Source: Marinosulfonomonas sp. (GTDB lineage Bacteria; Pseudomonadota; Alphaproteobacteria; Rhodobacterales; Rhodobacteraceae). From it: a DNA stretch of 6,398 nt. Of the stretch, positions 1 through 5,906 are shown one piece after another. Every line of letters starts with the position of its first letter. Within the stretch, counting starts at the first letter, position 1. The DNA is taken from positions 1-6,398 of the forward strand of contig WGBJ01000458.1 of the NCBI GenBank assembly GCA_015494385.1, written 5' to 3'. The notes below the pieces were generated by a model that was not told where the DNA came from, made no database searches, and saw only the letters and a program-made list of their open reading frames with translations. Both the position numbers and the translations under genes were made by a program.

Positions 1-451
1 ACCAGGGCATCGGCTCGAACCCCAATCTTTTCAGCGTGCGGTTAAAAAACCCGACAGTCGGGTGGTACATATAGCGCCACATCAGGCCAACCACGATTGG
101 CGAAATCATCATTGGCAGAATGAAAAGCGTGCGCAGGGCGGACATGCCGCGGATATTGCGATCCAGCAAAAAGGCAAGGCCAACGCCAATGAACATTTCC
201 AGCGTTACAACGATGGCCGAAAAGCGGAGTGTGACAAAGAAACTTTCGCGGAAACTCTCGTCATGGAATAGATTGATATAGTTTCGCAGGCCAACGAATT
301 CGGCCTGACCGATCCGCTGGCTGGGATTCCAGTTCAGAAAACCGGCATAAAACACATAGCCCAACGGGTATAAAAGCGCGACCAGCAGGATTGCTGCGGC
401 AGGGGCCAAAAACATGTATGGCGTCAGACGGTTGGCAAGCGATGTATTCAT
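1..451 (-). CDS. Sugar ABC transporter permease, MalF/UgpA-type, 3' end beyond window
   Basis: This is an inner-membrane permease subunit of a carbohydrate ABC importer (binding-protein-dependent transport, MalF/UgpA type). The reading frame starts at ATG 451-449 and stays open to the left edge, giving 150 codons; the C-terminal half is missing from the window. Visible hydrophobic segments lie at about residues 12-38, 71-97 and 106-130. The stretch LAPAAAILLVALLYPLGYV after a short cytoplasmic N-terminus, then FVGLRNYINLF near residue 52 and the LPMMISPIVVGLMWRYMY helix, are typical of the family. The EAA loop that contacts the ATPase would lie beyond the edge. The start lies 86 bases after the binding-protein stop codon, with a hairpin between them. 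No strong Shine-Dalgarno is seen (only an AAGAAACGG stretch about 8 bases upstream), so translation may be weak. A partner MalG-type permease probably follows outside the window. The family is confident; the substrate is unknown. Confidence 0.93.
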   Translation of the reverse strand, partial: MNTSLANRLTPYMFLAPAAAILLVALLYPLGYVFYAGFLNWNPSQRIGQAEFVGLRNYINLFHDESFRESFFVTLRFSAIVVTLEMFIGVGLAFLLDRNIRGMSALRTLFILPMMISPIVVGLMWRYMYHPTVGFFNRTLKRLGFEPMPW

Positions 452-498
452 GTTCAAAGCCGTTTCTTATGACAAGGCGTCATTGAAAAGATAGCGAA

Positions 499-521
499 CG
501 GGCCAGAGTTTTTCCGGCCCG
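499..521 (-). promoter_or_regulatory. Intercistronic RNA hairpin after the binding-protein gene
   Basis: Read on the minus strand, CGGGCCGGA pairs with TCTGGCCCG to give a 9-bp stem (one G-U pair) and a 5-base loop AAAAC. It sits 17 bases after the stop codon of the solute-binding-protein gene and 47 bases before the permease start. The sequence after it lacks an immediate T-run, so a full intrinsic terminator is unlikely. In many ABC operons such a hairpin protects the binding-protein mRNA and lowers permease expression; that role is inferred here. Confidence 0.6.
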
Positions 522-537
522 CCGCGTTAGGTTTGGA

Positions 538-1863
538 TTATTGCCAGATATAGTAACCGGCATCTTCCATCGTTGCGCGAGTGCGTTCTGCTACACCGTC
601 CAGCGCTTCCTGAATGTCCAGATCTTCGGTCAGGACTTTGGACAGGGCCGTGCCCAGATCGGCGTTGATTTTACCCCAGACAGGGATGATTGGACGCCAG
701 TCGGGATCGGCATGACGCAGGGCTTCGCCGAACAGTTTCATGTGCGGGAATTTGGCGTTCACATCTGCATCCTCGTGGGTCGAGAACCGCGACGGGTTGC
801 CACCTTCAAGCGCAATCAGCTTGTCAGCCTTTTTCGATGTCAGCCATTGCATCAGCAGAAACGCGGCTTCTTTATGCTGCGCATTTGCCGGGATGCCGAT
901 GCCAAAACCACCGGTTTGCGATGCCTGACGTACGCCGGCAGGATGCATTGCCCAGCCAACCTTGCCGACAACAGTCGATTTTGCCGGGTCGTTAACCTGA
1001 CCGGCAAACTGTGTGGAATCAAGGAACATCGCGGTTTTACCTTGCAAGAAGGCAGCGCCAGCTTCGGCAAAGCCGAATGTTTGCGCACCTTCGGGGCCAC
1101 AATCAACAATCGTCTTAAGCGCGGTTGCAGCGGCAACACCGGCCTCGTTGTTCATGATCGGGTTCCAGTCGTCATCAAAGATGCGACCGCCCAACGGGGC
1201 AAGGTGCAACAGAAACGCATGCGAGGCATGGTGGCCCGATGCGGCACGGGACGACAAACCACCCATCCCCGGCTCTAGCTGCGGGATTTTACAGGCCAGT
1301 TCCAGCAACTCGTCATAAGTTGTCGGCACTGTCAGGCCGTGCTTTTCAAAGATGTCCTTGCGATACCCCAGAATCGAGGTTTCCGAGCCAAAAGGCAGGC
1401 CGAACAGCGAACCGGTTTTGCCGGGCAGATACCCCTTTTCACCACCGGCAATACCGATGTTGGCAACATACCCGTCAATCAGATCATTGGCATCATATTT
1501 CGGATCGGCCAGTTTCGGGTTCATGAAATACTTGGCCAGATTTTCCAGCTGGTCGGCATAAACATAGTCAGCCTTGGAAAACACAACGTAACCGATCAGA
1601 TCATAATCGCCGACGTCCTTGGTCAGTTCCAGCGTCTGGCGTTCGCGCATTTTCAGGTATTGCAGTTGGTCAACTTCGACCATAATGCCGGTGTCTTTGG
1701 TAAATTCCGGCAGGATTTTCATAACCGCATTATAGTGCGGTGTCGTCGGGAAGTTGACCACAAGCGTTGTGCCTGCATATGGCTCGTACGGGTTTCCGGC
1801 AACAGCTGCCGAGGCAGCAAGCGCCACCCCCGTTGAACAAACAATTGTTCTTAAATGTTTCAT
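538..1863 (-). CDS. Periplasmic sugar-binding protein of ABC transporter
   Basis: This is an extracellular solute-binding protein (SBP family 1-like, cluster of sugar/polyol binders) that captures the substrate in the periplasm and delivers it to the permeases. The product is 441 aa. It has a Sec signal peptide: MKHLR, then a hydrophobic core, then AVA with cleavage predicted after residue 22 before GNPYEP. No lipobox is present, so it should be soluble periplasmic. Family-typical stretches are PFGSETSILGYRKDIFEKHG (about 157-176), AAFLQGKTAMFLD (270-282) and GGFGIGIPANAQHKEAAFLL (318-337). I chose ATG 1863 because GGAGG lies 5 bases upstream. An in-frame TTG at 1875 would place this ribosome site inside the coding region and add four charged residues before the signal peptide. 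It is second in the leftward operon, 41 bases after the ATPase. The exact ligand cannot be deduced; ketose, polyol or sugar acid are all possible. Confidence 0.93.
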   Translation of the reverse strand: MKHLRTIVCSTGVALAASAAVAGNPYEPYAGTTLVVNFPTTPHYNAVMKILPEFTKDTGIMVEVDQLQYLKMRERQTLELTKDVGDYDLIGYVVFSKADYVYADQLENLAKYFMNPKLADPKYDANDLIDGYVANIGIAGGEKGYLPGKTGSLFGLPFGSETSILGYRKDIFEKHGLTVPTTYDELLELACKIPQLEPGMGGLSSRAASGHHASHAFLLHLAPLGGRIFDDDWNPIMNNEAGVAAATALKTIVDCGPEGAQTFGFAEAGAAFLQGKTAMFLDSTQFAGQVNDPAKSTVVGKVGWAMHPAGVRQASQTGGFGIGIPANAQHKEAAFLLMQWLTSKKADKLIALEGGNPSRFSTHEDADVNAKFPHMKLFGEALRHADPDWRPIIPVWGKINADLGTALSKVLTEDLDIQEALDGVAERTRATMEDAGYYIWQ

Positions 1864-1873
1864 TTTTTCCTCC
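1864..1873 (-). promoter_or_regulatory. Strong ribosome binding site deciding the binding-protein start
   Basis: On the minus strand GGAGG is followed by AAAAA and then ATG, a near-ideal Shine-Dalgarno and spacing. It favours the ATG at 1863 over the upstream in-frame TTG at 1875. It is clearly stronger than the sites before the ATPase and permease, which fits the need for excess binding protein. Confidence 0.85.
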
Positions 1874-1904
1874 AAGTTAGTTGCGCCGCCTTAAATGGCA
1901 GCAC

Positions 1905-3002
1905 TTACAAAGCTGGCACGGGCAATAGCGATGTGCCGGTATTCGGATCAAACAGATGAATCTCCTCCTCTTTGACCGCAAATTTACGAATTTCTCCCAC
2001 CTTGACGGGGGCCGCTGAATTTACCTCGATCGAGATGCGCTGACCGCCGAATTCACAGGTCACAACCGATTCCGAACCGATGTATTCCGACAGGATAATT
2101 TTCATCGGCAACGCGTCGTTGCCTTCGGTTTCTTCAAAACTGGATGGCCGAATGCCCAGGGTCACAGGGTTGCCCACAGCCCCCGTCAGGTGTTGAAGAA
2201 ATGCTTTTGGCAGGGGGATGGAATAGCTGTCACTGCGCACGACCAGTCGATCGTTTTCCGTGGCCAGCACCCCATCCAGAAAATTCATGGTCGGAGAGCC
2301 GATGAACCCGGCAACAAATTTGTTGGCCGGTGTGCGATACAGTTGTTCGGGCGTGCCCTCCTGCATCACTTCGCCGGATTTCATCACCACAATCCTGTCG
2401 CCCAGCGTCATCGCTTCGACCTGATCATGTGTGACGTAAATGATGTTCTTTTCAATCCGCTGGCTTAGCAGCGCCAGTTCGGCGCGCATTTGTCCGCGCA
2501 GTTTGGCGTCCAGATTGGACAGAGGTTCGTCAAACAGGAAAATCGACGCATCCCGCACCAGCGCACGGCCCATCGCCACCCGCTGCCGCTGGCCGCCGGA
2601 CAGCTCGCCCGGCATCCGGTCCAGATAGTCGGTCAGATCCAGCATCGCGGCCACTTCGGTTACGCGCTTGTTGATCTCGGCCTTTTTGTAACGCGCCAGA
2701 CGCAGGGCAAACGACATGTTCTTGGCCACGTTCATATGCGGGTACAGGGCATAATCCTGAAACACCATCGCGATGTCACGCTCTTTGGGTTCCAGCTTGG
2801 AAACGTCTTTCCCATCGACCAGAATTTGCCCGTCTGTATTTGTCTCCAGACCGGCGATCATCCGCAGGGTCGTCGATTTACCACAGCCCGACGGGCCGAC
2901 CAGCACGACAAACTCGCCATCCGCCATCGTCAGGTTCAAATCCTCGATGACTGTAACAGCCCCATAGGTCTTTTTCAGGTTCTTCAGTTCAATTACCGGC
3001 AT
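1905..3002 (-). CDS. Sugar ABC transporter ATP-binding protein, MalK/UgpC-type
   Basis: This is the cytoplasmic ATPase that powers the sugar importer; 365 aa, normal for the CUT1 (MalK/UgpC/MsmK) family. All nucleotide-binding elements are present in order: Walker A GPSGCGKST (36-44), Q-loop FQDYALYPHM (Gln82), signature LSGGQ (134-138), Walker B IFLFDE (154-159), D-loop SNLD (162-165) and switch His192 in YVTHDQ. The C-terminal regulatory OB/TOBE region begins around GSPTMNFLDG (236-245) and includes LGIRPSSF (282-289), typical of MalK-like rather than amino-acid ATPases. It is the first gene of the leftward operon, which is unusual because the ATPase often comes last. The start ATG 3002 is preceded by a weak GGGTGGGCG site. 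Because this is the promoter-proximal gene, it falls directly under the paired operator described at 3046-3075. It may serve more than one sugar importer, as such ATPases sometimes do. Confidence 0.96.
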   Translation of the reverse strand: MPVIELKNLKKTYGAVTVIEDLNLTMADGEFVVLVGPSGCGKSTTLRMIAGLETNTDGQILVDGKDVSKLEPKERDIAMVFQDYALYPHMNVAKNMSFALRLARYKKAEINKRVTEVAAMLDLTDYLDRMPGELSGGQRQRVAMGRALVRDASIFLFDEPLSNLDAKLRGQMRAELALLSQRIEKNIIYVTHDQVEAMTLGDRIVVMKSGEVMQEGTPEQLYRTPANKFVAGFIGSPTMNFLDGVLATENDRLVVRSDSYSIPLPKAFLQHLTGAVGNPVTLGIRPSSFEETEGNDALPMKIILSEYIGSESVVTCEFGGQRISIEVNSAAPVKVGEIRKFAVKEEEIHLFDPNTGTSLLPVPAL

Positions 3003-3046
3003 CGCCCACCCGTGAATTCCATTACGCGGCTCTCAGGTTAGGGTCA

Positions 3047-3056
3047 TTGTACACAT
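3047..3056. promoter_or_regulatory. Operator copy, proximal site of ABC promoter
   Basis: Plus strand TTGTACACAT matches the palindrome TTGTATACAA seen at 3865-3874 at 8 of 10 positions. It covers the TACAAT -10-like box of the leftward promoter in exactly the register found before the hydrolase gene. It is likely a binding site for the GntR/FCD regulator encoded next door; FadR-subfamily sites generally follow a TNGT..ACNA pattern. Confidence 0.6.
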
Positions 3057-3065
3057 AGTCAATAT

Positions 3066-3075
3066 AAATATACAA
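3066..3075. promoter_or_regulatory. Operator copy, distal site of ABC promoter (degenerate)
   Basis: Plus strand AAATATACAA keeps seven of ten bases of TTGTATACAA, with one half-site intact. It starts 19 bp from the neighbouring copy at 3047, so both would lie on nearly the same face of the helix. It overlaps the -35-like box of the leftward promoter. It is weaker than the other copies and is mainly supported by its spacing. Confidence 0.4.
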
Positions 3076-3153
3076 AAATCCTTTGTGATTGCCCAAACCC
3101 CTGTAAATATGCTATTCCCGCATACTGATGGGCAATATGGATTGGAGCCATAG

Positions 3154-3807
3154 GTGGAAAAAGCAAAAAACCAGAAGGGCAGATCGATTTCGAAACACAT
3201 CGAAGAGACCTTGAGGGCCGATATTGCCTCGGGTCAGATCGATGCGGGCGAGCGGCTGGATGAAACCAAACTGGCCGAACGATTCTCGGTTTCACGCACA
3301 CCGGTGCGCGAGGCGCTTAACAGGTTGGTTGCACAGGGAATTCTTGTGTCGAACGGGCGGCGCGGTGTGCGCGTGACCGAATACACCCGCGAGGAACTGG
3401 CGCATATGTTCGAAGCGATGCACGAAATCGAGGCCCTTTGCGCAGGAATGGCCGCGAAACGCCTTACTTTATTGGCCCGGTCCAGCATAGAAGCCGCGCA
3501 GGCCGAGTGTATAAAAGCGGCGGAAGCCAATGATCTTCCGGGCTTTTTACGCGCAAACGAAGCCTTTCACCTCGAGATATATCGAGCCACGGAAAACCCG
3601 TTCATCTTTGATCTGGCCTCGGGATTTCGCCAGCGCACCGGCCCCTTCCGGGCCAAGAAATTTTCAACGGCCGAAGACCTGATCGCCTCGGCACGATCCC
3701 ACGAGGACATCATCAAACACCTGTTTTCAACTGATTCTGCGGCGGCGGCTTCGGAAATGGGCCAGCACATGAAGGATACATTCATGTCCATTCTAGCCAA
3801 GATGTAA
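3154..3807 (+). CDS. GntR-family transcriptional regulator, FCD (FadR) subfamily
   Basis: This is a cytoplasmic DNA-binding regulator of 217 aa, the usual length for the FCD subfamily. The N-terminal winged helix-turn-helix spans about residues 10-76 and carries the hallmark AERFSVSRTPVREALNRLV (41-59) followed by the wing GRRGVRV. The C-terminal all-helical FCD ligand domain covers roughly 82-214. Its likely metal or ligand histidines are His139 (NEAFHLEIY), His183 (SHEDII) and His205 (GQHMKDT), with Asn135 where many relatives have Asp. The start is GTG 3154, supported by GGAG six bases upstream; no ATG upstream is in frame. It sits between the two predicted operator pairs and is transcribed divergently from the ABC operon, so it is the obvious local regulator and may also control itself. 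Its own promoter is unclear: a TTGTGA at 3083 lacks a well-spaced -10. The ligand is probably the imported compound or a catabolite (inference). Confidence 0.95.
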   Translation: MEKAKNQKGRSISKHIEETLRADIASGQIDAGERLDETKLAERFSVSRTPVREALNRLVAQGILVSNGRRGVRVTEYTREELAHMFEAMHEIEALCAGMAAKRLTLLARSSIEAAQAECIKAAEANDLPGFLRANEAFHLEIYRATENPFIFDLASGFRQRTGPFRAKKFSTAEDLIASARSHEDIIKHLFSTDSAAAASEMGQHMKDTFMSILAKM

Positions 3808-3844
3808 GCAGGAATAGCGGTTTTTGGCTGCGGCTTCATTATTG

Positions 3845-3854
3845 TTGTAGACAG
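3845..3854. promoter_or_regulatory. Operator copy, distal site of hydrolase promoter
   Basis: TTGTAGACAG matches TTGTATACAA at 8 of 10 positions. It overlaps the -35-like box TAGACA and starts 20 bp upstream of the perfect palindrome at 3865, mirroring the 19-bp pair in front of the ABC operon. Confidence 0.55.
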
Positions 3855-3875
3855 TTTCAATATCTTGTATACAAT
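3848..3875 (+). promoter_or_regulatory. Predicted promoter of the hydrolase gene
   Basis: TAGACA (3848-3853, five of six to TTGACA), a 16-base gap and TACAAT (3870-3875, five of six to TATAAT) form a plausible sigma-70 type promoter with a leader of about 24 bases. Both boxes are covered by operator copies, so regulator binding would block polymerase. No convincing terminator lies between the regulator stop and this promoter, so some read-through from the regulator gene is also possible. Confidence 0.55.
3865..3874. promoter_or_regulatory. Operator copy, perfect 10-bp palindrome
   Basis: TTGTATACAA is a perfect inverted repeat and the best copy of the motif in the window. It fits the TNGT..ACNA style of FadR-subfamily GntR operators and overlaps the TACAAT -10-like box. 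It is probably the primary binding site of the adjacent FCD regulator. Confidence 0.65.
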
Positions 3876-3905
3876 ATCTCCGAACCTAGCTTTGGAGAAC
3901 TTCGA

Positions 3906-4781
3906 ATGACCATATCCGAGACCAAGATCTATCCTATTAACACCGGCTGGCTGGAAGGCGACCTGGGAACGTATATCTTCTGGAAGGGCCCGGCGGGCAA
4001 AAAGAAGTGGCAGCCTGTTTATTGCTATTACATCGACACCGGTGAATACAAAATTCTGGTCGACACCGGATTGTGCGACGAAGAACGCGCCACAAAGTAC
4101 CATCACAAATGTGAAAAACGCGGCTGTCTGCAAGTGCATGAACATCTGAAGCAAAAGCTGGGCGTTGACCCTGACGAAATCGACGCGATCGTTTTCACCC
4201 ACCTGCACTGGGACCATGTGCAGAACATGAAAGAATTCAAGAACGCACGTTACATCGCACCCAAGGCCGAAATCGAAATGGCCTATAACCCGCTGCCGCT
4301 ATATTACCGCACCTACGAAAGCCCCGTTCTGGGGATCGAGCCGGCCTATAACGGTTGCGCCTTTGAAATGATCGACAAAGAAACCGAGGTTCTGCCGGGC
4401 ATCACCATGTTCCCGACCCCCGGTCACTCGGTCGGACATATGGGTGTAACGGTTGCCACCACTGGCGGCGACATCGTGATTTGCGGCGATGCGATTTTCG
4501 AGGCCCGCAATCTGGAGCCGAACGAGGACGAAAAATGGCGCTATTGGGTTCCGGCCCGTTTCGTCAATTCCTACGAGGGCTGGAAGTCGGTCGAGGAAAT
4601 CGACAAGCGTGCGGATTACGTTCTGCCTTGCCACGACATCGAATGTGGCGATCACGAAGTCTACCCCTTTGAAGGGATGAAGAAACGCGACCGTCGCAAG
4701 TTCATTCCGGGCTATAACTTCTACTTCGGTGATATGCCTCCGGGTACTGCACGGGCGTCCGAAGACTCGCACGAAGAATAA
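3906..4781 (+). CDS. Metallo-beta-lactamase-fold hydrolase, N-acyl-homoserine-lactonase-like
   Basis: This is a 291-aa MBL-fold hydrolase expected to bind two metal ions and open a lactone or ester in the cytoplasm (no signal peptide). The complete metal-binding set is visible: THLHWDH with His99, His101, Asp103 and His104; His174 in TPGHSVGH; Asp195 in ICGDAIF; and His243 in LPCHD. This arrangement matches the AHL-lactonase (AiiA/AttM-like) branch rather than beta-lactamases or glyoxalase II. The N-terminus INTGWLEGDL and the IDTGEYKILVDTG strand pair (43-55) are also typical of that branch. The start ATG 3906 has GGAG eight bases upstream. It is the first gene after the operator-promoter and is followed by an intrinsic terminator. 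Its place in a sugar import/kinase/aldolase cluster argues that its substrate is a carbohydrate lactone or related ester rather than a quorum signal; this is inference. It is about 30-40 residues longer than AiiA, with a charged tail. Confidence 0.88.
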   Translation: MTISETKIYPINTGWLEGDLGTYIFWKGPAGKKKWQPVYCYYIDTGEYKILVDTGLCDEERATKYHHKCEKRGCLQVHEHLKQKLGVDPDEIDAIVFTHLHWDHVQNMKEFKNARYIAPKAEIEMAYNPLPLYYRTYESPVLGIEPAYNGCAFEMIDKETEVLPGITMFPTPGHSVGHMGVTVATTGGDIVICGDAIFEARNLEPNEDEKWRYWVPARFVNSYEGWKSVEEIDKRADYVLPCHDIECGDHEVYPFEGMKKRDRRKFIPGYNFYFGDMPPGTARASEDSHEE

Positions 4782-4790
4782 TCAAACCAC

Positions 4791-4830
4791 GGGGAATGCG
4801 CCACAAACGGGCGCATTCCCTTTTTCGTTT
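4791..4830 (+). terminator. Rho-independent terminator after the hydrolase gene
   Basis: GGGAATGCGCC (4792-4802) pairs perfectly with GGCGCATTCCC (4810-4820), an 11-bp stem with a 7-base loop, followed directly by TTTTTCGTTTT. It begins 10 bases after the hydrolase stop. The next gene starts only about 33 bases after the T-tract and no clear promoter is seen there, so the terminator may be partly read through. Confidence 0.9.
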
Positions 4831-4862
4831 TACGACCCAACATTTGATATGGGACATCCAAC

Positions 4863-5906
4863 ATGCCCGATCCACTGACCCCGCCAGAACCCGAATACGC
4901 GGCCCTGTGTCGGGCCTCGGCCAAAATCGGGGCGGATCCGATGCTGATTCAGGCGGCGGGGGGGAATACCTCGATCAAAGATGGCGATGTGATGTGGATC
5001 AAGGCATCGGGCACCCTGCTGGCCGATGCGCTGGACAAGGATATCTTTGTCGCGGTCGACCTGCCCGATATGCGCCGCGCGGTTGTTGGCGGTGAGGAAC
5101 GTGCCGACCAGCCTGCTGAATTTGCATTGGTGCAGGATGGCCTGCGCCCCTCGATCGAAACCAGCCTGCATGCGGTATTCGGGCAAAAGGTGGTGATGCA
5201 CGCCCATTGTGTGCACACGTTGGCCCATGCGGTTCGCAAGGATTGCAAGGCGCTGATGCAGGCGCCGCTTGACGGGTTGAACTGGGGCATTGTCGATTAT
5301 GTAAAACCGGGCGCCAATCTGGCGCGGCTGGTTTCGGCTGTGGCCAAGGGGCCGGTCAACGTGGTGGTGTTGCAAAATCACGGGATCATTGTGGCGGGGG
5401 AAACTGTCGCGGAAACCCATGCCCTTCTGATGGACGTTCACGAACGGTTGCGGGTTGATCCGGCGGCAAGCGCGGCGCCCGACCTTACCGCGCTTGCAAC
5501 GTTGACCACGGGCAGCGACTACACCCTGCCGGAGTACGCGCTGCTGCACCAGTTGGCGCTGGACCCTGCACGGCTGAAACAGGCCACCGGAGGGAGCCTC
5601 TATCCCGACCATGTGATCTTCTGCGGCATCGGCGCAACCGCCTTGCAAGACGGTGAAACCCCTGACGAGGCCGCGGCCAAACTGATCAAGGCCGGCGCCC
5701 CCGCCCCTGCATTTCTGATTGTTCCGGGCAAAGGCGTTGTGGTGCGCCGTGATGCCACCGAGGCCAACCATGCGCTGATCCGTTGTTTGGTGGATGTGTT
5801 GTTGCGGGTGCCTGCGGATGCCGATCTGAATTACCTGTCGGACGCGCAGAATTTCGAATTGTTGAACTGGGACGCTGAAAAGTACCGGAGCACGCTGAAT
5901 GGCTGA
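4863..5906 (+). CDS. Class II aldolase/adducin-family protein, RhaD-fusion-like, stand-alone
   Basis: This is a 347-aa zinc-dependent class II aldolase expected to cleave a phosphorylated ketose (or decarboxylate/cleave a related acid) in the cytoplasm. Motifs follow the L-fuculose-phosphate aldolase plan: phosphate/substrate loop GGNTSIK (33-39), SGT at 49-51, catalytic Glu99 in PSIETSLH, zinc ligands His113 and His115 in MHAHCVH, and His173 in QNHGIIVAG. The sequence continues about 140 residues beyond the compact ~215-aa aldolase fold. It carries YPDHVIFCG (247-255) and ends in a YLSDAQNFELLNWDAEKYR region that resembles the linker of bifunctional rhamnulose-phosphate aldolase/short-chain dehydrogenase proteins. 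The dehydrogenase itself is absent. The start ATG 4863 has only a weak GGGA upstream. The stop overlaps the kinase start by 8 bases, so the two are translationally coupled and presumably act in sequence. A 7-G run at 4958-4964 falls in the conserved loop without breaking the frame. The exact substrate is unknown. Confidence 0.88.
   Translation: MPDPLTPPEPEYAALCRASAKIGADPMLIQAAGGNTSIKDGDVMWIKASGTLLADALDKDIFVAVDLPDMRRAVVGGEERADQPAEFALVQDGLRPSIETSLHAVFGQKVVMHAHCVHTLAHAVRKDCKALMQAPLDGLNWGIVDYVKPGANLARLVSAVAKGPVNVVVLQNHGIIVAGETVAETHALLMDVHERLRVDPAASAAPDLTALATLTTGSDYTLPEYALLHQLALDPARLKQATGGSLYPDHVIFCGIGATALQDGETPDEAAAKLIKAGAPAPAFLIVPGKGVVVRRDATEANHALIRCLVDVLLRVPADADLNYLSDAQNFELLNWDAEKYRSTLNG

Larger units (their letters stand above)
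3046..3075 (-). promoter_or_regulatory. Predicted promoter of the ABC operon
   Basis: On the minus strand there is a TTGTAT -35-like box (3075-3070), an 18-base gap and a TACAAT -10-like box (3051-3046), giving a leader of roughly 37 bases before the ATPase ATG. An alternative is TTGACT (3062-3057) as -35 with a poor -10, TAACCT (3040-3035). Under either choice the operator copies overlap the promoter, so binding should repress. This is predicted by eye only. Confidence 0.5.

Noticed and set aside
541..1278. Plus-strand open frame of 245 aa opposite the binding-protein gene
   Set aside because: It is antisense to a clear periplasmic binding protein and has no recognisable motifs; no separate ribosome site or promoter was seen.
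2490..3041. Plus-strand open frame of 183 aa opposite the ABC ATPase
   Set aside because: It mirrors the conserved ATPase motifs on the other strand and has low-complexity His/Arg/Gln content; considered a shadow.
3808..3844. Possible terminator after the regulator gene
   Set aside because: Short GC-rich segments and a T-run occur, but no stable stem directly followed by a T-tract could be drawn.
3567..4217. Minus-strand open frame of 216 aa spanning regulator end, promoter region and hydrolase start
   Set aside because: It crosses two genes with strong domain evidence and the operator region, and shows no coding signal of its own.
3906..4781. Idea that the hydrolase is an UlaG-type ascorbate-phosphate lactonase or a quorum-quenching enzyme
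   Set aside because: The sequence pattern follows the AHL-lactonase branch rather than UlaG, and no ascorbate or quorum-sensing partner genes are visible, so neither name is supported.
4830..5771. Long minus-strand open frame of 313 aa opposite the aldolase
   Set aside because: It lies fully antisense to a well-supported aldolase gene, its product is rich in His, Gln, Arg and Gly without recognisable domains, and it runs through the terminator; this is a GC-bias shadow.
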